Below, one piece after another: positions 23,129-34,321 of a stretch of DNA of 64,000 nucleotides. The stretch is from assembly GCA_002914845.1 (NCBI GenBank), contig JXTC01000114.1, positions 445,889 through 509,888 of the forward strand, written 5' to 3'. A program made the translations under genes and the position numbers. How positions within the stretch are numbered: position 1 is the stretch's first letter; the number at the start of each line of letters is the position of its first letter. Origin of the DNA: Trema orientale. Taxonomy: Eukaryota > Streptophyta > Magnoliopsida > Rosales > Cannabaceae. Under the pieces are notes generated by a model that worked only from the letters and a program-made list of their open reading frames with translations, was not told the DNA's origin and searched no databases.

Positions 23129-25272
23129 TTACATATAGTATTTCTTCAAGTGCTGGGCATTCCATGTGTTGGGTAGATTCTTCCCGGTCTTGAGTTCTTT
23201 CAGGACATACGCGCCATTATCGAGTGTTTTGATCACCTCGTAAGGCCCGACCCAGTTAGAGTCTAGCTTTGAGGCATTTCCTGTTCTGACCTTCAAGACC
23301 CAATCCCCAGCGCTAAACCGGCGAGCGTTGACTTTCTTTGCATAATAAGACCTGGCTCGCTGGTGATAAGAGGCTAGATGGATCAGAGCCATATTCCTTG
23401 TTTATTTAAGGAGGTCTGTGTTGTGGCTCAGTTGCTGCTCGTTCAATGAGACGTTCATTACCACGTCGGAACGGAGGATAGGGAGGCCAATTTCGGTTGG
23501 GATCACAGCCTCTGACCCAATAGACCATGGCAAAGGGGGTCCTCCCTATCGACCTCCGCTCTGTGGTTCGGTGGGCCCATACTACGGCTGGTAATTCTTC
23601 CAACCACTTCTCTTTAGCCTCCTCTAAGTTCTTCTTAATATTGCTAAAGATGGCCTTATTCGTTGCCTCTGCTTGGCCGTTCCCCTGGGGGTAATTCACA
23701 GACGAGAAACTGAGTTTTATGCCATATAGATCGCACAACTCCTTTAGTTTGGTATTTTGGAACTGTGTACCATGGTCGGCATGTATTTCTTTCGAGATTT
23801 CGTACTGGCAGATGATATTTTTCCAAATAAAGTTGATAGTGTCTACCTTATTGACGGTTATGTAGGCTTCAGCTTCCACCCATTTGGTGAAATAGTCAGT
23901 GGCCAGCATGACATATCTCCTCCCCCCGGGGCTTCTAGGGAGCTCTCCGACGATATCCAGATCCCATTTAGCGAAGGGCCACTGAGTTATGTTCGAATGA
24001 AGCTCTTCCACGGGTTGGCGTTTCAGTGGGGCAAACTTCTGGCACTTATCACATTTCTTGACAAACTGGACCGCCTCGGTCATCATATAGGGCCAGAAGT
24101 ATCTAACCGTCAAGGCCCTGTGGGAGAGGCTCTGCCCACCGGAATGGTTACCACACACTCCCTTGTGGACCTCTTCCATCAGCTTTCTTGCTTCTGTCGG
24201 GCCTATGCACCTCAGCATCGGCCCCATCGTCGATCTTCTGTACAGTTGGCCTCCCACCATCGAGTATTGGGCGGCCTTCAATCTGATCGACCTTGCTTTT
24301 TAGGGGTCTACGGGTAGCTCTCCCGATAGGTATTGGGTGATAGGCCTCATCCAGCACTCATCCTCGGAATTGGTCCCAAAAACATGGCATGCGGGGTTTT
24401 CTAGGGGGTCTCTCATATACTCGCCCTCTAACAAAACCTCCGTATTCTCGGTTGTTACCCCCGCGGATGGGCTTTTGGCTAGCTCGTCAACCTTCTTCTT
24501 CATCTCTCTAGATATCTGTTCAATATCAAATTTGTTAAAGCAGGTTTTCGCCCCTATCACCTTGGAGAAGTACCTGTGCAACCTCGGCTCCTTCACTTCG
24601 AAGTCTCCCCTGACCTGACCCACGGTCAGCTGCGAGTCGGTCTTCACTGAGATGTCTTCCATCCTGAATTGTAGGGCCAGTTCGAGGCCTTGGAGCAGTG
24701 CCTCGTACTCCGCCTCATTGTTTGTTGCCTGGAAGCTGAGTCTCAAGGCCTTCTTTATCCTGAGTCCTGTTGGAGTCTGCAGGACTATCCCGATGCCAGA
24801 CCCTAAAACATTCGTGGATCCGTCAGTGTAAAGGGTCCAGGTCGAAAGACTGTGAGTCGGAGGCATCTGTTGCGGGTAGCCCGGCTCACCGAAGGATTGG
24901 ATTTCTACCAGGAAGTCCGTCACGACTTGCCCTTTCTTTGCCACTCGAGGCTGATACTCGATGTCGTATATCCCCAGTTCGATGGCCCATTTGGTCAGTC
25001 GTCCCGAGAGGTCTAGTTTGGCCAAGATCTGCTGGATGGGAAAATCCGTGTACACCGTGACCGAGTGTGCCTTGAAGTACTGCCTTAATTTCTTCTTAGC
25101 ATTGACCAGAGCAAGGCCCAGTTTCTCCGCCACACTGTACCACGTCACGACAACCAGAAGCGCGCGGGTCGCTTAAAACACTGGCTTCTGCCTGCTGTCC
25201 TCCTTTACAAACAGCACAGTGCTGATCGCCACTTCAGTCACTGCCAAATAAGCATATAGGCGTTGTCCTTCT
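23129..25272 (-). pseudogene. Tat pol remnant: RT C-terminus, RNase H, integrase
   Basis: From 25272 downward the - strand encodes the RT tail (LYAYLAVTEVAISTVLFVKE, then SGRLTKWAIELGIYDIEYQP) and an RNase H with its acidic residues (WTLYTDGSTN, NNEAEYEALLQG, KTDSQLTVGQ). After stops near 24300 an integrase follows, with an HHCC zinc finger ending CDKCQ and a core with DIVGELPRS and NYPQGNGQAEATNK. Its C-terminus continues at 23392-23129 after a frameshift (GDWVLKV, WVGPYEVI, HLKKYYM). Most of RT and all of protease are absent. Stops and shifts make it non-functional. Confidence 0.9.
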
Positions 25273-25273
25273 G

Positions 25274-25540
25274 CTAGACTTGTTCGTCTCGATCGTCTCT
25301 ACGCTCACTTCTTACCTCACTTGCTAGCAGACCCCTGAGGCGGACATTGTCTCTACGGACTTCTGCGACCTCCTCTCTCAATCCGAGGACGACCTCATAA
25401 GCCGATTCCACCTTCTTATTCGCTTCTGCCAGAGCGGCGAGCATCTGGTCTAACTTCTGTTCTATGCTGAGTCGCACCTCTCGAGATCTTTCTTCTATCT
25501 CAGGCCGCATACTCCTCGTTGTCATTCTTGAGGGTGCCAT
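25274..25540 (-). pseudogene. Tat gag N-terminal fragment
   Basis: An 88-residue frame starting MAPSRMTTRSM, mostly charged and predicted helical (EEVAEVRRDNVRLRGLL), 91 bp inside the 5' LTR border. It stops after DDRDEQV, and within a few bases the RT tail begins in another frame. Thus most of gag, protease and the RT core were removed in one deletion. The gag call rests on position just after the primer-binding site. Confidence 0.65.
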
Positions 25541-25613
25541 CCGCTATTGTATGACTTTTTTGTTCGGGAAGAGCGCTGTCGTGAAACTCACTCTTCCTCC
25601 CGTGCTCGGATTT

Positions 25614-25631
25614 CCACAGACGGCGCCAAAC
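25614..25631 (-). promoter_or_regulatory. Tat primer-binding site
   Basis: On the - strand the 5' LTR ends CACCAACA and is followed by GTTTGGCGCCGTCTGTGG, the primer-site wording common in plant Tat-type gypsy elements. Confidence 0.75.
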
Positions 25632-26361
25632 TGTTGGTGCAATTCTTACCAACTGTCCTCGTGTCTTCACTATCCTAGGACGTTCTCAATCTTGAGCTGG
25701 ATCGGAGAGGCGGGGGTGGTCACCTGCAAAAACTCTCCGATGCTTAAGTCAGATATCTCTCTCTTGGACAGAGTAACAAAATTAATGCATCTATCTCATA
25801 TATATTAGGGACTAGTATTTTTATATAAATATACATGATCCTGGGGCTGAGAACCTACTGGCTCTCAATCCTAGGATCGAGTACCTTTTTTCATCATGTT
25901 TCATTCCGGAAATCACGGGCTATGGTTACCGTGATTTCTTCCGAGTTGACGTGATCTGCTTTCCGCCGCCTCCACCGGTACGAGTCTGGCAGGGACAAGA
26001 CTTTTGCAACCCGCCGTCCTGTCAGGACGGTTTGCTCAACGTGCACGCCTACTCAGGATTGTATTAAATGCTATGCCTAGGTCTGGAACCGTGCGATGTC
26101 TCTAACGGTCTTCCGGTGGAAGATCCTTGGGGCGTCTGACCCCCAGTTGTCGGGACAAAATTCAGATTGTGCCGAATCCATCCAGAGTCAGGGGTGGATT
26201 CGGCCTTGGCCCATGACAGCTATCGGGCCCATACCATGTCACGTGCAATTTCTGTGACCTTTAAGTGATTTCATTATATACGTGTCAACTGGCGCATTCC
26301 CTACCACATGTCTCGCCATTTAATTGCCCACGTGGCATGCAATCCAGAAGTGGGCCCCACA
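25632..26361 (-). mobile_element. Tat element 5' LTR, 730 bp
   Basis: Bounded by the AATAG duplication outside and the primer-binding site inside. A TATA-like TATTTATATAAA lies at 25820-25831 on the - strand. It is nearly collinear with the 3' LTR. Confidence 0.9.
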
Positions 26362-26366
26362 AATAG
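26362..26366. repeat. Tat element target-site duplication AATAG (right)
   Basis: AATAG after the LTR end CCACA, matching 18243-18247. Confidence 0.85.
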
Positions 26367-27399
26367 TTTAATATTAGGCTTACCCGGAGTACTCAACGAT
26401 GTCCATCTCCGCAGATGAATAGGATCATCTTCAACTTAAAATGCATTAACGTTGACCCCTAAAACCGTAACACGTGCACCACTGCCCTTGAAAATCAATC
26501 ACATTTCTCGTTATGCTATATATCCCCTCTCACTCTTCAATCACATATTTATTTGATATATGCATATATGGGCCTTTCTATACTCTCATTTTCAATTTAA
26601 TACATTGTATTTCATTTTGTCGTATGGAATTCTTGCTAGACTACATGATTCCACCATTTCATATTGTATATATTAATCTTGGGAAGTTAGAATGAGGAAA
26701 TACTTTATTCACTCATTTGGTCAAACAGAAAAATTAATGAATGTGTTTGTGGCCGGCTGGCCGGCATTTTGTTCATGTAATTGATCCCAAATGGAATAGT
26801 AGTCAAAAGGGGAAGAAAAAAAGAAAAAAAGAAAAAAGAGAAAAATCTATACTGGTCTGCAGTCCCTCTAATTTATGGTGTCGTTTTCTTGTTTGAGATA
26901 TTTTGTTTCGTTTAGCTTGTCGTTTTTCTTTCTAATGCTTCATATATTATTGGAGGACTTTTCAGTTACGTAGGCTACGTTGAAAGAAGCGAATATTACA
27001 AAATTTCCATTCATTATGAGCCAGACAAGTTGATAAAGACAATCTATATTTTAAATTTTAAATGGGGCTAGTTCTTGGTGGGCCAAATGTAGATTCACGA
27101 GACCCACAAGATTATAAATCTGCTCACAAGATTATAATATACACATTTTCAGGACTTGGATGATCTTGGAATTATTTTCTACCTGTGATACCGTCTTTAC
27201 CTCTTCTCTTCTCTTCTCTTCTCTATTCTCATTTGAATTAAATATTTAGTAATCTTTTTAACTCTTATTGAAGAACGTGTCAGTTGAGTATACCTCTTTG
27301 TAAAATATTCCTCAAATACAAATTAAATAAATTTCCAAGCTTGCACTAATTATTATCTTTTACTAAAGCAAGATTCCACTCCACCTAAATATCTAAGTA
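26367..27399. other. Intergenic, no gene
   Basis: AT-rich sequence with a purine run (26814-26847) and a CTTCT microsatellite (27199-27228). No coding similarity seen. Confidence 0.6.
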
Positions 27400-28168
27400 C
27401 TAGTCGTTATACCGCGCTTTGCGCGAGTTGTATTAATATTGCATATATTAAGCCTAATGTATAGTTAAGTTCAATGTATTTCAACATTAAAAAATATATT
27501 TATTTCTATATTTATTTTGATGAGACGAATGTAGCACAATCATTTGTTCGATGAATTAAATTTATTATTAGCTATCATTAATATTAAATTAAATACAATA
27601 TTATATAATACATGTATATATTACAACCAATCATAGCAAAGAAAAATAATGATAGAACCAATCATATCATGAAAAAATTAAGATTTTTCTAAAAATTTTA
27701 AAAATAGAATAATGATCAAAGATATAGTTAGGTTCAATGTATTTTAGCATCAAAAAATATATTTATCTCTTTATTTATTTTGATGAGACTAATGTAACAC
27801 AATTTTTTGACGTTCGATGAATTAAATTTAATATAAGTAATCATTAATATTAAATTAAATATAATATTTTATAAAACATTAAATTATGTTTTTATCTCTC
27901 TCTATATTTATTTTGATGAGACGAATGTAGCACAATCATTTGTTCGATTCGATGAACTAAATTTATTATAAGATATCATTAATATTAAATTAAATACAAT
28001 ATTATATAATACATGTATTTATTATAACCAATCATAGTAAAGAAAAATAATGATCGGACCAATCATATCATGAAAAAATTAGGATTTTTCTAAAAATTTT
28101 AAAATAAAATAGTAATTAAAGAAGCTATCAGAGTTTTGAACTTCAGGCTTAATATATATATATATAGA
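27400..28168 (-). mobile_element. Non-autonomous Helitron
   Basis: On the - strand it starts TCTATATATATATATTAAG near 28168 (a second possible TC at 28172) and ends CTAG at 27400-27403. A short GC hairpin (CGCGC, loop AAA, GCGCG; 27413-27425) lies 9 bases before the end. The bases outside are A and T, as expected for insertion between A and T. These are the standard structural marks of Helitrons. The interior holds three partly repeated stretches around TTTATTTTGATGAGACGAATGTAGC (27512, 27777, 27908) and no protein frame. Confidence 0.8.
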
Positions 28169-29154
28169 TAGATATTAATATAGTGGGTGACGTGCCCCAT
28201 CCGATTGGTTCATGGCTTGTGTGCAGGACTAGACACCAGTTCAAGGGAAGGAAATTAAAAAAAAAAAGAAAAAAGAAAAAAAGGAACATTTCGCTTCAAA
28301 AAATAATACTAAGTTCCTAAACAGGTTGTGTGTTGATATAATTTAAGAATAAAAGGCTAAATTACGACCCCTACATTACTGTATACTTGCATTACAATTA
28401 AGTTATAAACTAAACGATATATATTTGAATTAATTATATAAAAAAACGATTTTTTAGATTTATTATATAATTTCACTTCCTTTCAAAAAAAAAAAAAAAA
28501 TTTCACTTACTAGTCCACGAATAGACGGCTAGGAATTGGTTACAGTCACACAATACAACCCTCTTCTACCTCTTAAGGGCGTGGCGAAATTTAAGCCAAC
28601 CAAAAGGAAGAAAAAATTCATTTCATTTTCTTTATTATTTTTTCTTTTTTTGAGGTATTCATTTAATTTAATATATAACTTCAATATTTAATTAACTTTT
28701 TCAGAAAGTGTTCAAGCAAAAATTAAAAAAATAAAATAGTATAAAATTTAAAAAACTTTTCAGAAAGTGGATAAAAGGTCCATTAATGAGTAGCATCATT
28801 TTAGATAAGGATAATTCTCTAGATTTATGATTTGAATGGCTTTAGATTTTTAGGTTGAAAGTTAATAATTTAGACTACAAGGACATACATTAAATACAAA
28901 TAAATTATAAGATGTCGCATCACATAAGTTATTTTTTTCTCTAAAATATTTGTCAACGCTGATTAGGAACATCAATTTCAACGAACGGGCGGTGCACCGT
29001 GATGCACTGGCCCAAATGAGACATATTTTACCGTTATAAATAATGTGGAACACAGAGTTGGGATTCATTGTTTAATATTTAGCAGTGCGGGACAGGCTTG
29101 GGATTGAGTGTCCTGCACCGACCCCGCCCTGATTATGTATAAGTTAATTTCTAT
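28169..29154. other. Intergenic AT-rich DNA
   Basis: Poly-A runs (28256-28282, 28484-28500). No coding frame. A GC-richer word cluster near 29080-29135 may be one end of an older repeat whose other end is near 29945-30005. Confidence 0.55.
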
Positions 29155-29163
29155 TTTTTTATA

Positions 29164-29340
29164 GGGGATGGCTACGGTAGGGGCGTCCCTACGTAGGGTC
29201 ATGCCTTAATTATCGTTGGATGGGAATCTGTGGGGAATAACGGGAATTTGTGGAGAATCTATTTATATACAGATTCCCATCCAACGGTGAATAGACAGGG
29301 CCCTACGTAGGGGCGCGGCGCCCCTACTGTAGACGCGCCC
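29164..29340 (-). mobile_element. Small Mutator-like MITE, copy 1
   Basis: A 177-bp element with inverted ends GGGGATGGCTACGGTAGGGG and GGGCGCGTCTACAGTAGGGG (the latter read inward from the right). The 9-bp sequence TTTTTTATA lies on both sides (29155-29163, 29341-29349). Inside is CAGATTCCCATCCAACG-type sequence. The orientation is opposite to copies 2 and 3. The 9-bp duplication and long GC-rich ends suit Mutator-type MITEs. Confidence 0.85.
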
Positions 29341-29425
29341 TTTTTTATATAATAATAATTCAACTAAATTTAAAAAAATCTAATAATATATAGTCATATA
29401 CTAATATTGTTTGAGTTATTTAGGA

Positions 29426-29597
29426 GGGCGCGTCTACAGTAGGGGCGCCCTTACGTAGGGCCCTGTCTATTCACCGTTGGATGAGAATCTGTATATAAAT
29501 AGATTCTCCACAGATTCCCATTATTCCCCACAGATTCCCATCGAACGATAATTAAGGCATGACCCTACGTAGGGACGCCCCTACCGTAGCCATCCCC
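29426..29597 (+). mobile_element. Small Mutator-like MITE, copy 2
   Basis: A 172-bp element of the same family as copy 1, starting GGGCGCGTCTACAGTAGGGG and ending GTAGCCATCCCC. A perfect 9-bp duplication TATTTAGGA flanks it (29417-29425, 29598-29606). It faces copy 1 across an 85-bp spacer, so the pair could form a long hairpin. Confidence 0.9.
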
Positions 29598-29606
29598 TAT
29601 TTAGGA

Positions 29607-30286
29607 TTGTGTTAGCTTTTTAAATGAATGATATGCTATATATTTTAGTATTAAATATTTTACATTTGACAATTCTAACATGTTAAAGCTTTATTTGAAT
29701 ATGTTTTTAGTTATTTAGGTCCAAAATTAGAATTTTCAATGAAGTTAATAGTTTTAATTTTTGTTTCGACTATTTAGACTTTTAAAAGATTTAAACAAAT
29801 TTATATTTGTTTAATTAATTCAAGATGACAATTCCAAAAGGGGACCCCAATATACCAATAGGGAAACCAATCCCCAATGAAGATTCTCCGAAATTGTCCC
29901 GCACTAAATTAAATGGTGAATGATGCATGAATGATATTGTAAAATAATAACGGGGACAAGGATGATAAACACAAAATCGATCCCGCCCCGCCCCGTTGAC
30001 ATCCCTGTCGTAGGTAGTTTTTTTTAGGGGGTAAAATATATAGTGTTACTCTAGATGTACATACATATTCAAATCATATACGATATACTTTTTCTTTTAA
30101 ATGATTTTATTCATCATATATCTAATATCTTTCGAGTCCTTCAGTTAAGTTACCTTAAAAGAGTTTTCCTTTTATCCTAAACTTTCAAATTATTATTTTT
30201 GTTAAATGACTTTTGAACTTTCATCTTAACATTTCAAAATAATTAATTTTGTTAAATGGACCTTTAACATGTTTTTTCTTTCTTTT
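29607..30286. other. Intergenic AT-rich DNA
   Basis: No gene seen. Contains GATCCCGCCCCGCCCCG (29971-29996), a word common in decayed plant repeats. Confidence 0.5.
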
Positions 30287-30287
30287 T

Positions 30288-30376
30288 GGTGGTTACCGCC
30301 TTAGTCTAATAGTAACCACATATCCTTTCAATATAAAAGGTCCTGAGTTTGAATCCCAACACCCCTAAAAAAAATG
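30288..30376 (+). mobile_element. tRNA-derived SINE
   Basis: A-box-like start (GGTTACCGCCTTAGTCTAATAG) and a B-box-like GAGTTTGAATCCC at 30345-30357, followed by an A-rich tail. No cloverleaf can be formed along the whole stretch, so it is a SINE rather than a tRNA gene. Confidence 0.5.
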
Positions 30377-30479
30377 AAAATGTTATCATTGTCAAAGTAA
30401 CGAATTATTGAAATGATAACGAATTATTGAAATGATAGTAATAGAGATTTTACCTAGTTTACTATTTTTTTAATAACAC

Positions 30480-31536
30480 TCGATGTGATATAATTTGTAT
30501 GGGATGATTAGCATTGTTCTTATTAAAAAAATGCATTTTCATTAAAATTAAATAAAATCTTCTATTTTAGTTTTTCTATTAAATATATAGTCAAAATTAG
30601 AATTAAAATTGCTGAAAATAAATATTTTTAACTTTTGAAATAAAATAACTGAATTCTTTCAGCACAGATAGTCAAGGGACAAATGTGCCAACCCTTATTT
30701 TATTGAACGTAAAATAAAAGAGAATGCTATTATTTGATGTTGTACTTGTTTAAGGGGATAATATATATATATATATATATATATATACTCATTACTTTTA
30801 GCCTTTTATTAAAAATCCCATGTCTTTTTATTAAGATCAAATAAAACCTTATATTTATGTTTTTCTATCAAATTTCACCAAATCTACATGTATAGTCAAA
30901 ATTGGAGTTAAAATTGTTGAAAACAAATATTTTTAACTTTTAAAATAAGACAGTAGAATTCAAAAAAGAATTTTTATATGTTTGAAAGTTGTTACTGTTA
31001 GATTTCTAAGATATTATAGATTATTTTTTGGTCTAGATGGTTACCGACTATTTCTAAGGATGCGACTCGACGTGATGTAATTTATGTGGGATATTTAGTA
31101 TTATTCTTATTAAAATAAAAGTCTTTTCACTGACATCAATAAAATCTTCTGTTTTTGTTTTTCTATCAAATACATAGTCAAACTTGGAGTAAAAATTGTC
31201 AAAAACCGAATGTTTTTTATTTTTCAAATCAGATAATAGAATTCAAAAAAGGATTTTTGTGTATTTGAAAACTATCACAATTGGATTTCTACATATTATT
31301 TTTGGGTCCTCATGGTTACCTTCTGGCTATTTCTATGGACGCCTCATGCTACTAAATAATTTTAATAAATAAAAACGTTTCTGCAATAATTTTAAATTTC
31401 AATTTTAATTGTATATATGAATTCAGTGAGTAAAATAGGAAAATATAAACAAAAAATTTTATTTAATATTAATGAAAAGACCGTAGATTTTTTTTGTAAA
31501 AGGCTAAAAATTGAGAGTTTTTTATGATATTATCCC
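30480..31536. repeat. Composite repeat of the GGGATAATATC MITE family upstream of UNC93 copy A
   Basis: A long form of the family at 36050: 30754-31536 starts GGGGATAATAT and ends ATATTATCCCA. Three units around AAATAAAATCTTCTNTTTTNGTTTTTCTATYAAATANATAGTCAAA-type sequence lie at about 30500-30690, 30790-30990 and 31070-31290. The right part recurs in inverse orientation at the end of the window (63808-64000), so it predates the gene duplication. A (TA)n run lies at 30762-30787. Confidence 0.6.
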
Positions 31537-32584
31537 ATAAAATAAATAAATAAAGTGCAATACGGTAATAGAATAGAGTTCAACCCCAATGAATAGTAAA
31601 ATGTCGCTTTTTGTGCCTGCAAATTTGGAATTCTATAAAAAGTAGTATCAGTATCGTTTTGCGCTACAATATACTCATCAACAACTGTTGTTGAATCTAA
31701 CACTCTGATTCCTATTAGCCTTTTCCTTATTTTTCTCTCCTCGTTCTCCAATACCCTCATTTCCTCTTTCCACGTTTTCTTTTGACTCTTTCAGAGGGAG
31801 AGAGAGAGAGAGAGCTGAGTGGTGGGGATTGGGTTGAGAGGTTCTAAGGAGGGACCTGCTCGGTTTGGACCTTAACGCACACGGTTAGTCATTTCACATT
31901 TTTTCAGAAAAACTTTATCGTATTTTACTTTCTTTTTCAATTGCTTGTGTCTCGCATCCAGTCTTCTGTTTTATGATTCTTTGAGAACCTAGACATTCGA
32001 TGTGTGTTGTTCAAATCTGTTGTTGCAGAAATTGTTTGTTGTTCCTATTTTTGTTGGGATTGAGTGGCCATTAGAGGACACTTACTTGTCTCTTTTTCTC
32101 TTTGTTACAACTTCATTCATAATTAAAAAAATTTTGTTATTCAAATAGGTATCTAGGAAGAGCCATAATATTAACAATGAGAAAAAAAAAAAAACCAGAA
32201 GAAAAGGAAAACACCCCATGTTCTGTTTTTACTCAGTGCCAACATATTCTTACGTGCCAATTGGTTTTCAAGGGGGGGGGAAAAAATGAAATTTGAAGAC
32301 AACTCATTGTTTATAAATAGTTTTACGGAGTTTATTACTTATTAGTATGCCAATTTCTTACATATTGATTGATTTTTGAGTGGTAGGCCTTTTGAATTGA
32401 TATGATTGAGCTTTGTTGAAGGTTTACAAGTTTGTTCCTTGTATAATTCAGAAAAATAGACGTTTCATCTCTGTAGAGCTACATCTTAGCCTCTTAAGTC
32501 CATATTCTGTCACGTTTTGACCGGTGTCCTATATTCTGTTGATCTCTGCGGCAAGGTAGGAGTAAAAGATAACCCAAATCCCAG
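31537..32584 (+). promoter_or_regulatory. Upstream region and leader of UNC93 copy A
   Basis: Conserved in inverse orientation at 62831-63807 and 52686-52756, the split upstream region of copy B. A (GA)n tract at 31798-31812 sits in a probable 5' leader. A possible donor ACG|GTTAGT at 31884 suggests a leader intron, but no convincing acceptor is seen before the start codon. An exact transcription start cannot be set from sequence alone. Confidence 0.45.
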
Positions 32585-34321
32585 ATGGGTTTCGAGGGAG
32601 ACGAAGAATTAGCCACCCAAAATGAAGTTCCAAGAAAATCCATTTTCAGATACAACTCGCCCCTAGTGCAAGTGAGCCTAATTGGCTTGGTTTGCTTCTG
32701 CTGCCCTGGCATGTTCAACGCCCTGTCAGGCATGGGAGGTGGAGGACAAGTTGACACCACAGCGTCAGACAATTCCCTCACCGCCCTCTACACCACCTTC
32801 GCCGTCTTTGGCATACTCGGGGGCGGCATATACAACATCTTAGGCCCCCGTCTCACTCTGCTCTCCGCCTGCTCAACATACGTCCTCTATGCAGGCTCTT
32901 TCCTTTACTACAATCACCACAAGAACCAGGTATTCGCCATTGTCGCTGGAGCCATTCTTGGTGTTGGTGCAGGCCTTCTCTGGGCCGGCCAAGGTGCCAT
33001 CATGACTTCTTATCCCCCGCCTAATCGCAAGGGGACCTACATCTCCCTTTTCTGGAGCATCTTCAACATGGGAGGTGTTATTGGTGGCCTGATTCCATTC
33101 ATTCTCAACTACCACAGAACTCAGGCTGTTTCTGTTAATGATGCTACTTACATTGCTTTCATGTGCTTCATGACCGTAGGAGCTCTTCTTTCCTTGGCTA
33201 TTTTGTCCCCAAGTAAGGTTGTCCGTGACGATGGGACTCGATGTACAAACATTAAGTACTCCAATGTCTCGACCGAGATGATTGAGATCGTCAAGCTGTT
33301 TGGAAATTGGAAGATGCTTCTAATAGTCCCAGCTGCTTGGTCCAGTAACTTCTTTTACACTTATCAGTTCAATAACGTTAATGGCGTGCTGTTCAACTTG
33401 AGGACTAGAGGATTGAACAACGTGGTCTACTGGGGTGCACAAATGGTAGGCTCGATTGGGATTGGACACTTGATGGATTTCAGTTTCAAGAGTAGGAGGA
33501 CAAGGGGTTTTCTTGGGATTGCAGTGGTTGCAATTCTTGGCACCGCAATTTGGGGTGGTGGGCTTGCCAACCAGCTCAAGTACAACCGAGATGATTCGAA
33601 AACTATAGAGAAGTTGGATTTCAAAACTTCAGGTGATGAATTTGCAGGGCCATTTGTCTTGTATTTTGGTTATGGTCTGCTAGATGCCATGTTCCAGAGT
33701 TTGGTTTACTGGATCATTGGAGCTCTGGCTAATGACTCTGAAACGCTGAGCAGGTAACACACGCGTACTGATTTCTAGATATGAAATTTTGATTTGAGTC
33801 AATGATAGATTGTAATGCAGCAAGTAATAACTCAGTTGACAACCGGAGGCACATGAGTTTAGGTATATTCCCGAGTTTGATTATGAGGTAGTGCTTTAAG
33901 GGCCAATGATGTGTTGAATCTTGGCTCAAGATGGTCTTACTTATATATGTTGATACTCACATGCTATGAGAAACCATCCAAGGATAAGATGAAGTGTCTA
34001 TTTGGGATAACTTTTACTTCTAGCCCTAAAAAGTTTCTTTTTCTTTTTCAGCAAAAAGTAACAATCTTTATCTGTATGCTTTACAGGTATGTTGGGTTCT
34101 ATAAGGGAGTACAGAGTGCTGGGGCAGCTGTTGCTTGGCAAGTTGATAATCACAAGGTTTCTTTCCTGTCCCAATTGATTGTGAATTGGTCTCTCACTAC
34201 AGTGAGTTATCCACTTCTTGTGGTTCTGGTCCTGTTTGCTATTAAGGATGAGAACAAGTCTGAAGAAGGGGATACCAGAGAGACTCTTCCTCAATCAAAT
34301 AAGACTGCTTTTATTCACTAA
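32585..34321 (+). CDS. UNC93-like membrane protein, copy A
   Basis: Two exons, 32585-33753 and 34087-34321 (intron 333 bp, CAG|GTAACA to TTTACAG|G), give 467 residues. The first exon starts MGFEGDEELATQNE and encodes many hydrophobic spans, such as VSLIGLVCFCCPGMFNALSG near residue 25 and VFAIVAGAILGVGAGLLWAG. The GPRLTLL and PPNRKGTYISLFW stretches fit the UNC93 branch of the major facilitator superfamily. It most resembles plant UNC93-like protein 1/2 (At1g18000/At1g18010), which are also tandem duplicates. Transport substrate is unknown; other UNC93 relatives act in potassium channel regulation or receptor trafficking. The split AGG codon across the intron joins in frame with RYVGFYKGVQSAG. 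It appears intact. Confidence 0.93.

Larger units (their letters stand above)
18248..26361 (-). mobile_element. Ty3/gypsy Tat-lineage retrotransposon, 8.1 kb, internally deleted
   Basis: Two LTRs (18248-18975 and 25632-26361) bound the element, and the 5-bp duplication AATAG lies on both sides (18243-18247, 26362-26366), so both ends come from one insertion. Genes for gag and pol run on the - strand. The primer-binding site GGCGCCGTCTGTGG follows the 5' LTR on that strand. In order on the - strand come gag N-terminus, a deletion, RT/RNase H, integrase, a 112-bp tandem array, a region carrying an antisense ORF, and the 3' LTR. RNase H and integrase wording, primer site and antisense ORF place it in the Tat group. 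It is more GC-rich than its surroundings. Confidence 0.9.

Noticed and set aside
23757-25176. Frames on the + strand over the gypsy pol region
   Set aside because: Shadows of integrase and RNase H on the - strand.
30288-30376. Possible tRNA gene with B box GAGTTTGAATCCC
   Set aside because: No cloverleaf; A-rich tail; better explained as a SINE.
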